Of a stretch of DNA of 64,000 bases, positions 26,095 through 35,168 are shown one piece after another (position 1 is the first letter of the stretch; each line of letters starts with the position of its first letter). The notes under the pieces were generated by a model, which did no database searches, was not told the origin of the DNA, and saw only the letters and a list, made by a program, of their open reading frames with translations. Origin of the DNA: Sediminicola sp. GTDB lineage: Bacteria > Bacteroidota > Bacteroidia > Flavobacteriales > Flavobacteriaceae. The position numbers were made by a program, and so were the translations under genes. Location of the stretch: the NCBI GenBank assembly GCA_024643325.1, contig JAHEND010000034.1, forward strand, positions 93,269-157,268, in the 5' to 3' direction.

Positions 26095-26748
26095 TTAATC
26101 TTTTCTCTGCACCCAAATTTCGTGTATGGGGTCCCCTTTAGAACTTTTTCCCTTATGGTGCCATGCCCCATTAATGAGCTCATATTCAAAAGGCAATACA
26201 GCCCCCACTCGGGAGTTATCTCTCGAGAAAAACTCAATATACTCTTTGTATACGCCATTCTCTGCAGAATAGCTACCACCTCCGGTGCCCATAAAAGCAA
26301 AGGTCTCCGTATGAAAAGCAATCCACTGAAAACGTCCGTTATACAATACCTTTAGTGTTTTTCTAGGACCTGAGGTATCGCGATTTGTCATAACATCATT
26401 TCGCATTCTCCCACCCATTAACCAAAGGCCATCTAATGGCTGTGGTTGTAAATCCACTTTCTCAAAGGTATTTAAATCAGCTAGAGTAATGGTTTTAAGG
26501 GAGTCTTGATCAAACAAACTATTGTATTCTAAGTGCACAACTGGGTTTACGTCGTTAGAGATAAAACCTCCTTTAGTACTGATAAATTTTGGTGGACTTT
26601 CCTGATACACCGCTTCGGTGTAGTATTTGTCTATGAGTTGAACTATAGTGGTCACATTACCTTCTTTACGCAAATACTGTTGTGCAAACAAAGAAGAAGT
26701 GGTTAACCATAAAAATAAAGTAGCACTGAATTTCAAAAAAGGGCTCAT
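26095..26748 (-). CDS. Secreted protein of unknown function
   Basis: 217 aa with a clear signal peptide (KFSATLFLWLTTSSLFAQQ, cleavage after FAQ). The rest is beta-rich and contains WLMGGRMRNDVMT and FAFMGTGGGSYSAENGVYKEY, a lipocalin-like or membrane/secreted protein pattern seen in Flavobacteriia. I cannot name a family. It is divergent from the FKBP lipoprotein gene with 65 bp between them. Confidence 0.7.
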   Translation of the reverse strand: MSPFLKFSATLFLWLTTSSLFAQQYLRKEGNVTTIVQLIDKYYTEAVYQESPPKFISTKGGFISNDVNPVVHLEYNSLFDQDSLKTITLADLNTFEKVDLQPQPLDGLWLMGGRMRNDVMTNRDTSGPRKTLKVLYNGRFQWIAFHTETFAFMGTGGGSYSAENGVYKEYIEFFSRDNSRVGAVLPFEYELINGAWHHKGKSSKGDPIHEIWVQRKD

Positions 26749-26813
26749 GATTTTTTTAATAAACTTACAAAAATATAAGCCTATTTGTATCTTGCACCAA
26801 ATACCGTTTACAA

Positions 26814-27272
26814 ATGAAATATTTTTATTTATGTCTTATTAGCGCCTTTTTAATAGGTTGCTCTAAAAAAGATGATTCTTCCAATAGTCTGTATGCCTCA
26901 AACGACGCAGAAATAATAGCGTATTTAGAAGCAAATAGTATTGCCGCTACTAAAACAGGCTCTGGTTTGTATTATTTTATATCAAAACAAGGTACAGGAG
27001 CCAGCCCAGTAGCTAGCAGTGCAGTAAGAGTAGCTTACAAAGGGTACTTTACCAGTGGCAGGGTATTTGACCAAAGCAATAGCGCTGGTATTTCATTCTC
27101 CTTAAATCAGGTCATTCCTGGTTGGACAGAAGGCCTCACTTATTTTAAAGAAGGCGGAGAGGGTAAACTATTCATACCTTCAAATTTAGGCTATGGAGAT
27201 CTGGGCTATGGCAGTATTCCTGGAGGGTCTGTTTTAATTTTTGATATTACATTATTAGAAGTTAAAGACTAG
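26814..27272 (+). CDS. FKBP-type peptidyl-prolyl isomerase lipoprotein
   Basis: 152 aa. Signal peptide with lipobox LIGC (about 13-16), then a linker and an FKBP domain from about 50: VRVAYKGYFTSGRVFDQS, FSLNQVIPGWTEGLTYFKEGG, LFIPSNLGYGDLGYGSIPG and LIFDITLLEV. Nearly all active-site aromatic positions are kept. It should assist folding of exported proteins at the periplasmic face or cell surface. The YciI gene follows after 2 bp. Confidence 0.93.
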   Translation: MKYFYLCLISAFLIGCSKKDDSSNSLYASNDAEIIAYLEANSIAATKTGSGLYYFISKQGTGASPVASSAVRVAYKGYFTSGRVFDQSNSAGISFSLNQVIPGWTEGLTYFKEGGEGKLFIPSNLGYGDLGYGSIPGGSVLIFDITLLEVKD

Positions 27273-27274
27273 TT

Positions 27275-27559
27275 ATGGGTTATTATATCTTATTTTATAA
27301 AACATCTGAAACCTATATAAAAGATCGAGAACCTCACAGGGCGTTGCATCTTGAGCATGCAAAAAAAGCACAAGAAACTGGCAATTTACTCTTAGCAGGT
27401 GCCCTTGAAGAACCTGCGGACCAGGCCATGCTCATCTTTAAAACAGATCAAAGAGCCCAAGTAGAAGACTTTGCGAAAAACGATCCGTATGTACTTCACG
27501 GAGTCGTGAAACACTGGGCAATAAGCCCATGGAAGGTGGTGATGGGTAAATTGATTTAA
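27275..27559 (+). CDS. YciI-like protein
   Basis: 94 aa, a full-length YciI/YCII-fold protein (dimeric alpha-beta barrel). The characteristic active-site pair is visible as R...H in REPHRALHLEHAKKAQETG, and the fold's later part reads AMLIFKTDQRAQVEDFAKNDPYVLHGV with the conserved D-P-Y. Function is unknown; some relatives are small-molecule isomerases or dehydrochlorinases. Probably cotranscribed with the FKBP gene. Confidence 0.88.
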   Translation: MGYYILFYKTSETYIKDREPHRALHLEHAKKAQETGNLLLAGALEEPADQAMLIFKTDQRAQVEDFAKNDPYVLHGVVKHWAISPWKVVMGKLI

Positions 27560-27661
27560 GTATTAAAGCCTTTCGTATAACATTAACGAGCGTTCGTCTA
27601 AATTAAGGGTTTTCTTATATTTTTATTTATAAATTGTCTAAACATCACAATATTTAGGCAT

Positions 27662-30139
27662 ATGAAACACCTATATTTTCCTCTTTTTTTCACAGTACTT
27701 TTTTTTATTTCTTGTAACAACAAAACAAATATTGAAGCTGTTTTCAATGAAGAAGCGCTATTCACAAATGGTATTGGAGGTTATGCATGTTATAGAATAC
27801 CTGCTATTGTAAGTAATAAAAATGGTGTTCTATTTGCTTTTGCAGAGGGAAGGGTAAATGATTGTGGAGACTACGGAAATGTAGATATACTGTTGAGAAT
27901 TTCAACAGATCATGGGAGTCATTGGAGTCCAGCACAAAAAGTCATTGACAAGGACCAGTATCAAGCAGGAAATCCTGCACCTGTATTTGATTTTACAGAT
28001 CCTAGATATCCAGAAGGAAGGCTATTCCTTTTCTTTAATACTGGTAATGCCAATGAATACGATATAAGAAGTGGTTTAGGAGAAAGAAAAGTTTGGTTTA
28101 CAACCTCTACTAATATGGGTATAGATTGGAATACACCTGTTGAAATTTCTTCTCAAGTACACTTTAGTAAACAAAATCCCATCCTAAACAAAGATTGGAG
28201 GGCACATGCTAATACACCTGGCCATGGTATTCAATTAACGAAAGGAAAATATAAAGGTCGCCTTTATATTGCAGCCAATCATTCTACCGGTGACTTTAAA
28301 AGTGATGCCTCAGATTATCAAACTTATGGATATTATTCAGACGACCACGGAGAAACATGGAAGGTAAGTCCAGACATTAATTGGCCTTCTTCCAATGAAG
28401 CCATAGCCACTGAATTACCAAACGGGAATCTAATGCTCAACATTAGAGAACAAAACGGCCAATCAAGAAGAAGAATAGTGGCCTTAAGTAACCAAGGAGG
28501 TGAAGTTTGGAATGAAGTATATATAGACAATGCTTTAGTAAGTCCTGTATGCCAGTCAAGTATGATTAGCTACAGTAATAACAAAAAAACAGCATTGCTT
28601 TTTTCTGGTCCAAACAGCCCTGAAAAAAGACAGAAAATGAGTGTTTTTTTGTCTAGAGACAATGGAAAGACTTGGCCAGTGGTAAAAGAAGTCTATTCAG
28701 GAACATCTGCATATTCAGACTTAACCATTTTAGATAATAATCAAATTGGATTATTATATGAAAGAGATCAAAATGGTATTTATTTTGCTCGTTTTAATGA
28801 AGCATGGCTTTTAAAAAAAGACTTAGTAAAAACACCTCCTCTACCTTCAAAAAGACAAATGGAATGGCAGCAATTGGAATTCTATGCGTTTATCCATTTT
28901 AATATGAACACCTTTACAAACCAAGAGTGGGGCTATGGGGACACACCTGCTTCAGTATTCAACCCTAACAATTTAGACACAGACCAATGGGTGAAAACCA
29001 TTAAATCTGCTGGAATGAAAGGAGTGATAATTACTGCCAAACACCATGATGGGTTTTGTTTGTGGCCAAGTAAATACACTGAGTACTCTGTGAAAAATAG
29101 CCCTTGGAAAAATGGCAAAGGAGACCTTATTAAAGATTTAGCAGTCTCCTGTGATAAATACGGCTTAAAACTCGGTGTATATCTTTCTCCTTGGGACAGG
29201 AACCATCCAAATTACGGTCAGCAGGAATATATAGAGTATTTTAGAAATCAGCTTGGTGAATTATTGACTAATTATGGTCCTATTTTCGAAGTTTGGTTTG
29301 ACGGAGCTAACGGTGGAGACGGATATTATGGCGGTGCAAGAGACATTAGAAAAGTAGATAAAAAAACATATTACCAATGGAATGAAACCATTTCAATTGT
29401 AAGAAAACTACAACCTGATGCAGTTATTTTTTCAGATGCGGGACCAGATATTAGATGGGTTGGAAATGAAACAGGACAAGCAAAATTAACTTCATGGGCT
29501 CCCATATTTAAGGATAGCTTATACCCTGGAATGGCAGATTTTAATAAATTTTCTACAGGCCAAGAAAATGGTACCCATTGGATTCCAACAGAAACAGATG
29601 TATCTATAAGACCAGGATGGTACTATCATGAAGACCAAGATAGCTTGGTGAAATCTCCAATGAAACTAAGGGAAATTTATTTTGAATCAATTGGAAGAAA
29701 TTCTTCTTTACTACTTAATATTCCAGTAGACAGAAGAGGCAAAATTCACCAAAACGATTCTTTAGCACTTGTCGGACTTTCTAACCTCATTAAAACAGAT
29801 TTTAAAGAAAATATAGCAGTCAATGCAACCTTTATAAACCAAGACCCATACACACAAGAAATTTTATTACCAACACCAAAATACTTTAATATTATTTCGC
29901 TTCAAGAAGACATTATCTTAGGACAAAAAGTAAGCTCTTTTGAAATAATGATAAATACGGCTCAGGGATGGAAGATTATTTCTAAGGGAACCACTATAGG
30001 AAACAAACGCCTTTTGAGATTTAAAAGTGTGAAAAGCGCCCACATTAAAGTAAGAATTTTAAATGCAAAAAATAATCCTTCACTTCTAAAGACAAAACTC
30101 TTTTACAGTGAAAACGAAGTACAGTCTAATAGTTATTAA
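27662..30139 (+). CDS. Sialidase (GH33-like) / alpha-L-fucosidase (GH29) fusion lipoprotein
   Basis: 825 aa. Lipobox FISC (C18) predicts a surface or periplasmic lipoprotein. Residues 30-390 form a six-bladed sialidase: YRIPAI (R45), Asp-boxes STDHGSHW, SDDHGETW and SRDNGKTW, probable acid D70, E251 and Y351. Residues 395-690 form a GH29 fucosidase: MEWQQLEFYAFIHF, TAKHHDGFCLWPS, and probable nucleophile D547 in FEVWFDGAN. A short beta domain follows. One protein could therefore remove both terminal sialic acid and fucose from host- or algal-type glycans. It overlaps the convergent CotH gene by 14 bp and no SusCD pair is adjacent. Confidence 0.9.
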   Translation: MKHLYFPLFFTVLFFISCNNKTNIEAVFNEEALFTNGIGGYACYRIPAIVSNKNGVLFAFAEGRVNDCGDYGNVDILLRISTDHGSHWSPAQKVIDKDQYQAGNPAPVFDFTDPRYPEGRLFLFFNTGNANEYDIRSGLGERKVWFTTSTNMGIDWNTPVEISSQVHFSKQNPILNKDWRAHANTPGHGIQLTKGKYKGRLYIAANHSTGDFKSDASDYQTYGYYSDDHGETWKVSPDINWPSSNEAIATELPNGNLMLNIREQNGQSRRRIVALSNQGGEVWNEVYIDNALVSPVCQSSMISYSNNKKTALLFSGPNSPEKRQKMSVFLSRDNGKTWPVVKEVYSGTSAYSDLTILDNNQIGLLYERDQNGIYFARFNEAWLLKKDLVKTPPLPSKRQMEWQQLEFYAFIHFNMNTFTNQEWGYGDTPASVFNPNNLDTDQWVKTIKSAGMKGVIITAKHHDGFCLWPSKYTEYSVKNSPWKNGKGDLIKDLAVSCDKYGLKLGVYLSPWDRNHPNYGQQEYIEYFRNQLGELLTNYGPIFEVWFDGANGGDGYYGGARDIRKVDKKTYYQWNETISIVRKLQPDAVIFSDAGPDIRWVGNETGQAKLTSWAPIFKDSLYPGMADFNKFSTGQENGTHWIPTETDVSIRPGWYYHEDQDSLVKSPMKLREIYFESIGRNSSLLLNIPVDRRGKIHQNDSLALVGLSNLIKTDFKENIAVNATFINQDPYTQEILLPTPKYFNIISLQEDIILGQKVSSFEIMINTAQGWKIISKGTTIGNKRLLRFKSVKSAHIKVRILNAKNNPSLLKTKLFYSENEVQSNSY

Positions 30140-31574
30140 TGGTCTGATCCATCCACTGAAGCCTATTTTTTAAATAGTTTTTTAAAATGGAAACCTCCCC
30201 ATCATAATCTACAGCAATCCCAGTCCATTTGTTATAATTGCGATCTACCGCACCGTTATCCTTCAGGTAAGTAGCAGTTTGTTCTACCCTACCCAACACC
30301 GAGGCGTCGCTAAAAGTACTGGCCCTTAGAGTGGTCCATCGGCTTTTTAAAGCCTGTTTAAAAATAGGATCCTCCAAAAGTCTAGGCCACCAAAATGGGA
30401 CCATCCAAGCGTCTTGTGATACATGAACATTGTAATTGGCAATCCAATCCGTTACCGGCACCCTGCCCTGTTTGGCATAGCCAATATTGAGATCCCAAAT
30501 AGGTCCCATCTTGAGTTTTTCGCCCCTTTGTTTGTGCATATAGGTACTGAGTCTGTAGCCGTCTACATTACCCGTAATTTCATTGATAATAAAAAAATCT
30601 ACAAAACTATCTAAATCAATATAGTCTGTATAGGTACGCGTATCTGTGGTAAAATCATCATTAATGAGTGCCGTTTCAAAGTCGTTAATATAGCCTTGTA
30701 TATACTCTTTTTGTGCATTGGTAATCTCGTTTGCCTTGGGATACTCGTACAAGAAATAAGTCTCTAAATATTGATCTGGATGGTAAGGAGCCCTATATGG
30801 ACTAAAATTAATAGGCTGTTTAAAAATATCATATTGGGAACGCCATGAGTTTGCAGCAGTATAGAGGGCGTCGTCTCCCCAATTGTTGTCAAAATACTCT
30901 AAAGGTTGTCCTATCCCATTTTCACCCCCTGCTGTTTTGTCTATTTTAATAATATACCCACCTGTAATAGCTGTCGCGTCTGTGTCTAAAGGCGTTAATT
31001 TCTCAATATCTATTCTATTTTTATCCCTTTTAAGCTTTTCCATGAACTGATATACTCCCATATACAACCCGTTAATCTCCAAGTCTATCCACTGGGTCCT
31101 ACTGGCGTAACGGCCCATAGAACGATACATTTCATGTCCTATATAATGGTGCATGAGAGAGGGATCGAAAATGGTGTTTTGAGACGCTCTAAAGACATGT
31201 CCCATGAAAATATAATCTTCTTCTTCTGGGTAATTTAAAAAAGCATAAGGAGCATCTAAACCACCGGCATCCCAAGTTTCTATCCCATAAGATTTTTTGT
31301 CAGACATTCTATACGAGGTAGAGCCTCTGTACTCAATTCCTATGGGTGTTTCATGCGCTAATGACTTATTCAAAAACACCCTTAAATTTGCAGCAACCTT
31401 AGGCTCATTTATGATAGTTTTGGAGGTTTCTACCATCATATAAGGCAACTGACTACCATTGGTCTCAACGGCAAACACCACTGGTTTTTCAGATTCAGGA
31501 CTATCCCCATTGTCTTTAGCACAACTTATTAAAAACAAAAAGGTAATAAAAAACAGGCGATTCAAAGCGCGCAT
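30126..31574 (-). CDS. CotH kinase family lipoprotein
   Basis: 482 aa. Lipobox LISC (FFITFLFLISCAKD) at the N-terminus, then a CotH domain: IGIEYRGSTSYRMSDKKSYGIE, INGLYMGVYQFMEKLKRDKNRI and KMGPIWDLNIGYAKQG, the metal-binding DxN motif of CotH. Family members are atypical secreted protein kinases, first known from spore coats; in Bacteroidota they are surface lipoproteins of unknown target. The gene is complete and converges on the sialidase/fucosidase gene. Confidence 0.87.
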   Translation of the reverse strand: MRALNRLFFITFLFLISCAKDNGDSPESEKPVVFAVETNGSQLPYMMVETSKTIINEPKVAANLRVFLNKSLAHETPIGIEYRGSTSYRMSDKKSYGIETWDAGGLDAPYAFLNYPEEEDYIFMGHVFRASQNTIFDPSLMHHYIGHEMYRSMGRYASRTQWIDLEINGLYMGVYQFMEKLKRDKNRIDIEKLTPLDTDATAITGGYIIKIDKTAGGENGIGQPLEYFDNNWGDDALYTAANSWRSQYDIFKQPINFSPYRAPYHPDQYLETYFLYEYPKANEITNAQKEYIQGYINDFETALINDDFTTDTRTYTDYIDLDSFVDFFIINEITGNVDGYRLSTYMHKQRGEKLKMGPIWDLNIGYAKQGRVPVTDWIANYNVHVSQDAWMVPFWWPRLLEDPIFKQALKSRWTTLRASTFSDASVLGRVEQTATYLKDNGAVDRNYNKWTGIAVDYDGEVSILKNYLKNRLQWMDQTINNY

Positions 31575-31585
31575 AGGTCAGGTAT

Positions 31586-31696
31586 TTATTGATAAGTAGC
31601 GGTGAATTTAGTCACTCCATTAGGAAGATTCTCCGTTTTTAAAGATAGGTCATAGCCTTCAATAGGCAAAAAAGTAATTTGCCAAATATAATCGGT
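31586..31696 (-). pseudogene. Possible C-terminal scrap of a deleted gene
   Basis: Between a TAA at 31697 and a TAA at 31586 the minus strand reads 36 residues of protein-like composition (DYIWQITFLPIEGYDLSL, then NLPNGVTKFTATYQ). There is no start codon. It could be the 3' end of a lost beta-rich secreted protein, or chance. Confidence 0.25.
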
Positions 31697-31705
31697 TTAT
31701 AAGGC

Positions 31706-32629
31706 TCAATACTTTTCATACCAATCAAATCTCTTGTTAGTAATCAGGTCTTTGGTTCTCTTTAAATGATCTAAAAAAGCCAGTGATACTGGAGAATGTT
31801 TTTTCCCTTTTAACCAGATAAGACTCCAGTTTGTGGTAATAGGTAAACCTTTCATGGGTATGATTTGAAGCTCTTTATTAGACAATTCATTTTTAAGGCC
31901 AATAAGGGGCATAATGGAATAGCCCAGCCCGGCAAGAACCGCCTGCTTAACCGCTTCATTAGAGGTAAGTTCCATTTTTTTATGTACGGTCACAGTATTA
32001 CTCTTCAAAAATCCTTCCATGGTTTGTCTGGTTCCTGAACCTTTCTCCCTAAATATCAGTGGAAGATCCTGGAAGGCGTCATTACTTTTTACTCCAGAGG
32101 TAATATTGGCCTTTGAATTACCCACTAAAAAAAGCTTGTTTTGAAGTAGGTCTAATTTATCAATATTCATTTGACTCGGAAGTACAGAGACCAAAGCAAA
32201 GTCAATTTCATTTTTCTCCAAGCTTTCAATCACTTTTTTCTTATTAGTCACATCTATGGATAGTTCTACTCCTGAGTGATCTTTCATGAAATCAGTGAGA
32301 AAATATGGGATAACATATTTACCCGTAGATACTGAAGAAATTTTAAGCCTGCCGGTGAGGCGCCCTTTATATTCAAGAGTCATATAATTTATGGCCTGTA
32401 CCTCTTCAATGATTTTTTCTGCTGCAGCAGCTATTTCTCTTCCAAAAGCAGTGATGTAGATTCTTCTCCCTATGACCTCTGTCAAGGCAATGTCAAATTG
32501 ATCCTGAAAATTCTTGAGCTGAATAGAAACTGCTGGTTGGGTGAGATGCAACTCTTCTGCAGCCTTAGTGACACTTTCATATTGAACCACTTTTAAAAAA
32601 ACCTGCAATTGATTCAGTGTGTAATTCAT
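31706..32629 (-). CDS. LysR-type transcriptional regulator
   Basis: 307 aa. The N-terminal winged HTH (YESVTKAAEELHLTQPAVSIQLKNF) is followed by a type 2 periplasmic-binding-fold effector domain from about 90. The layout resembles CbbR/CmpR regulators of carbon fixation and bicarbonate uptake. It is divergent from the cluster that ends in a bicarbonate transporter. A perfect palindrome begins 14 bp upstream of its start, so autoregulation plus control of the divergent genes is likely. The effector is unknown. Confidence 0.9.
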   Translation of the reverse strand: MNYTLNQLQVFLKVVQYESVTKAAEELHLTQPAVSIQLKNFQDQFDIALTEVIGRRIYITAFGREIAAAAEKIIEEVQAINYMTLEYKGRLTGRLKISSVSTGKYVIPYFLTDFMKDHSGVELSIDVTNKKKVIESLEKNEIDFALVSVLPSQMNIDKLDLLQNKLFLVGNSKANITSGVKSNDAFQDLPLIFREKGSGTRQTMEGFLKSNTVTVHKKMELTSNEAVKQAVLAGLGYSIMPLIGLKNELSNKELQIIPMKGLPITTNWSLIWLKGKKHSPVSLAFLDHLKRTKDLITNKRFDWYEKY

Positions 32630-32643
32630 AAGATCTAATTATG

Positions 32644-32670
32644 ATTTATATTTAAAACATAAATATAAAT
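32644..32670. promoter_or_regulatory. Perfect inverted repeat, candidate LysR operator
   Basis: ATTTATATTTA, a 5-base spacer, then TAAATATAAAT: an 11-bp perfect dyad. It contains the T-N11-A pattern expected of LysR-family binding sites. It lies just upstream of the lysR start and 208 bp before the divergent gene. Confidence 0.6.
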
Positions 32671-32878
32671 TAATGATTTAAAAATACCAAATTTGCCCTG
32701 TAAAAAATTGACATAGGACAGATTAAAATTATAAGCTTTCTATCCATTAGTATCTGTAGGTCTAATTGCTTTTAAAAGCACAGACTATCCATCAAAAATT
32801 ATTCTCTTGTGCAGCTATTGCCTTTAGCATTCTAGCTATCCATAAAATAAACGCTATTGAAAACAAAAAAATTAAGCC

Positions 32879-33151
32879 ATGAAAGATTATAAATTAATTG
32901 AAGGAACTTTTTCTGATCAGGAGGCCAAAGACATTTTAAAAAATTTCTTTGAGTCTAAAATTAACTTCCATGAAATGAGAAATTTCAGCTCTGAGGAACG
33001 TTTTGGTCACAAAGATACTATGGCAGTAAAAAGAATTCCTGAACTAAAACAGGCCTGCAAAGATATTTTAGAAATAGTGCAACAAGCAAAATTAGGCAAC
33101 AAAAGATTGCTGATAAATGCGAGTGTTCTAATTAGTATTTTAGAAGAATAA
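32879..33151 (+). CDS. Small conserved-looking protein of unknown function
   Basis: 90 aa, soluble, charged and predicted mostly helical; no signal peptide or membrane segment. Recognisable stretches are GTFSDQEAKDILKNFFESKI and a central SSEERFGHKD. It is not SbtB, the PII-like partner of SbtA, whose fold and motifs are absent. It is first in a probable operon with the Sua5-like gene (15 bp) and sbtA, under the divergent LysR regulator. I do not recognise a family. Confidence 0.7.
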   Translation: MKDYKLIEGTFSDQEAKDILKNFFESKINFHEMRNFSSEERFGHKDTMAVKRIPELKQACKDILEIVQQAKLGNKRLLINASVLISILEE

Positions 33152-33166
33152 TCCAATTAAGTTATT

Positions 33167-34075
33167 TTGATCAGTACCCAAATTGAACACGCGTGCCAGA
33201 TATTAGGCAAAAATGATCTAGTGGGAATTCCAACTGAAACAGTTTACGGTTTGGCAGCTAATGCTATGAATGAATTAGCAGTTTCTAAAATATTTGATCT
33301 CAAAAAAAGGCCTTCCTATAACCCTCTTATTGTCCATATAGGCCATTTGGATGATTTAGAAAAATACACTCAAAATATCCCAGAAATAGCTTGCCAATTA
33401 GCCAAGGCTTTTTGGCCGGGACCACTCACCTTGGTACTAGAAAAAAAACCTCTGGTCCCTGATTTAATTACTGCTGGAAAAAACACCGTGGGCATTAGAA
33501 TGCCAAACCATCCCGTAACATTGTCCCTTCTAAAACAATTGGACTTCCCTTTAGCGGCACCAAGCGCCAATCCTTTCATGTGTATTAGTCCCACCACTGC
33601 CCAACACGTAGAGGACTATTTTGGACATAAACTGCCTTTAATACTTGAGGGGGGACCCTATGAAAAAGGCATTGAGTCTACTATAATTGGTTTTGAAAAT
33701 GGTGCACCGGTGCTCTACAGACTTGGATCTATATCAGAGAAAGCTATTGAAAAAATCTGTGGGCCACTTAATCATATTAAAACCATTTCAAAAAAACCAC
33801 TAGCCCCTGGAATGCTAGCCAAACATTAGGCACCTAAAACACCTACAATTCTTACAGAAGAAATAAGTCCAAGCATTTTAGATCACTACAAAGAAAGAAA
33901 AATCGGTTTGCTTTATTTCGAAAAAGCTGATTTAGAAGAAGCGGCAAAAAATCTTTACGCTGCCATGCATAGGCTAGACAAATTAAAATTAGACGCTATA
34001 ATTATTGAAAAATTACCTAACACCGGCTTGGGAAAATCAATTAATGACCGATTAGAAAGAGCCTCTAAAAAATAA
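33167..34075 (+). pseudogene. Sua5/YrdC/YwlC-family threonylcarbamoyl-AMP synthase, interrupted by one in-frame TAG
   Basis: The first 220 codons encode a full TsaC/YrdC domain (GIPTETVYGLAANA, KKRPSYNPLIVHI, AAPSANPFMCISPTTAQHV, ESTIIGF, LYRLGSIS). It reads PGMLAKH, then TAG at 33827-33829, then APKTP in the same frame. The family motif here is PGMxxxHYAPxTP, so the stop replaces the invariant Tyr. The Sua5 domain then continues cleanly for 81 codons to TAA at 34073-34075. The enzyme makes threonylcarbamoyl-AMP from Thr, ATP and bicarbonate for tRNA t6A. The YrdC half might still work alone. The start at 33167 is TTG. Confidence 0.85.
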
Positions 34076-34079
34076 AATT

Positions 34080-35054
34080 TTGAATTACCAATTACTCATA
34101 GATAATCTCACTAACCCTGCATTACTTTTTTTCATTTTAGGAATTATAGCTGTTTTAGTTAAAAGCGATCTAGAAATTCCCCCAAATTCATCAAAATTCA
34201 TTTCCCTCTATTTACTTTTTGCTATAGGGTTTAAAGGAGGTCAAGAACTGTCTCACGAGACATTCAATGCAGAAATTGCTGCCTCTATGCTCTTTGGAAT
34301 TGCTATTTCAATGGGCGTTCCACTCTATACCTTCTTTTTTTTAAAAAAACAACTCAACCCATACAATGCTTCTGCCATTGCAGCTGCTTATGGTTCGGTA
34401 AGTGCGGTAACTTTTGTTACTGCAGTATCTTTTTTGGAAATACAACATTTACAATTACACGGCCATATGGTAGCCATAATGGCGCTCATGGAATCTCCAG
34501 CCATTATCGTTGGCCTTTTATTACTCACCTTAAGTAAAGAAGTAGACAACCAAGAACTTGCCATAAAAAAAAGAATGGTATTAAAACATGCGTTTACCAA
34601 TGGAAGTGTACTGCTTATACTGGGAAGTTTATACATAGGTTTTATGGCTAATGCGGAGCAAGCTGAAGGGATAAAGCCTTTTACAGATGACCTTTTTAAG
34701 GGATTTCTAGCTATTTTCCTATTAGATATGGGCATTAGTAGTGGAAAAAAACTCAAGGCATTTTTCTCTTTCGGTTGGTTTCCATTAGTCTTCGCAATAG
34801 TAATTCCATTAATTAATGGATGCTTAGTTGCTGTGATGAGCGCTGCAGTAACTTCAGATGTTTCTAACCGCTTCATGTTTGCCATTCTTGCGGCAAGTGC
34901 TTCCTATATTGCCGTACCAGCTGCTATGAAAATATCCGTGCCTAAATCCAATCCAGGACTCTATTTACCCATGGCCTTAGCAGTAACTTTTCCCATAAAT
35001 ATTACTATTGGAATGCCTATATACTTTCTCATTGTAGAGAATACTTTTGGATAA
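34080..35054 (+). CDS. sbtA: SbtA-family sodium-dependent bicarbonate transporter
   Basis: 324 aa, very hydrophobic, with about 10 membrane segments in two repeats. It opens LTNPALLFFILGIIAVLVKSDLEIP and has FAIGFKGGQEL and IAVPAAMKISVPKSNPGLYLP, typical of the SbtA (DUF897) family first described in cyanobacteria. It imports bicarbonate with sodium in the inner membrane. The start appears to be TTG, 4 bp after the Sua5-frame stop. Heterotrophic marine Flavobacteriia use bicarbonate uptake for anaplerotic carboxylation. Here the neighbour enzyme (Sua5) also consumes bicarbonate. Confidence 0.9.
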   Translation: MNYQLLIDNLTNPALLFFILGIIAVLVKSDLEIPPNSSKFISLYLLFAIGFKGGQELSHETFNAEIAASMLFGIAISMGVPLYTFFFLKKQLNPYNASAIAAAYGSVSAVTFVTAVSFLEIQHLQLHGHMVAIMALMESPAIIVGLLLLTLSKEVDNQELAIKKRMVLKHAFTNGSVLLILGSLYIGFMANAEQAEGIKPFTDDLFKGFLAIFLLDMGISSGKKLKAFFSFGWFPLVFAIVIPLINGCLVAVMSAAVTSDVSNRFMFAILAASASYIAVPAAMKISVPKSNPGLYLPMALAVTFPINITIGMPIYFLIVENTFG

Positions 35055-35058
35055 AAAA

Positions 35059-35158
35059 AAGTAACTCACTACGTTCGTTGATACTTTTACGTTCCATCTA
35101 ATGAGTAAACCAATCTGAAACGCAGGATTAGCTTCGCTGATCCTTTTGCGTTCCATCT
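35059..35158 (+). repeat. Two tandem imperfect stem-loop repeats
   Basis: Units at 35059-35099 and 35119-35158 share the layout [stem]-CG/GC-TTCG-loop-GAT.CTTTT.CGTTCCATCT. The second folds well: AGGATTAGC pairs with GCTGATCCT around TTCG, and an outer CGC pairs with GCG. The first folds less well. They look like REP-type intergenic palindromes downstream of sbtA. Confidence 0.55.
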
Positions 35159-35168
35159 TAAAAATAAA

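Noticed and set aside
34388..34885. Minus-strand reading frame of 165 codons opposite sbtA
   Set aside because: It lies within a clear transporter gene on the other strand and shows no motif; a by-product of sbtA codon use.
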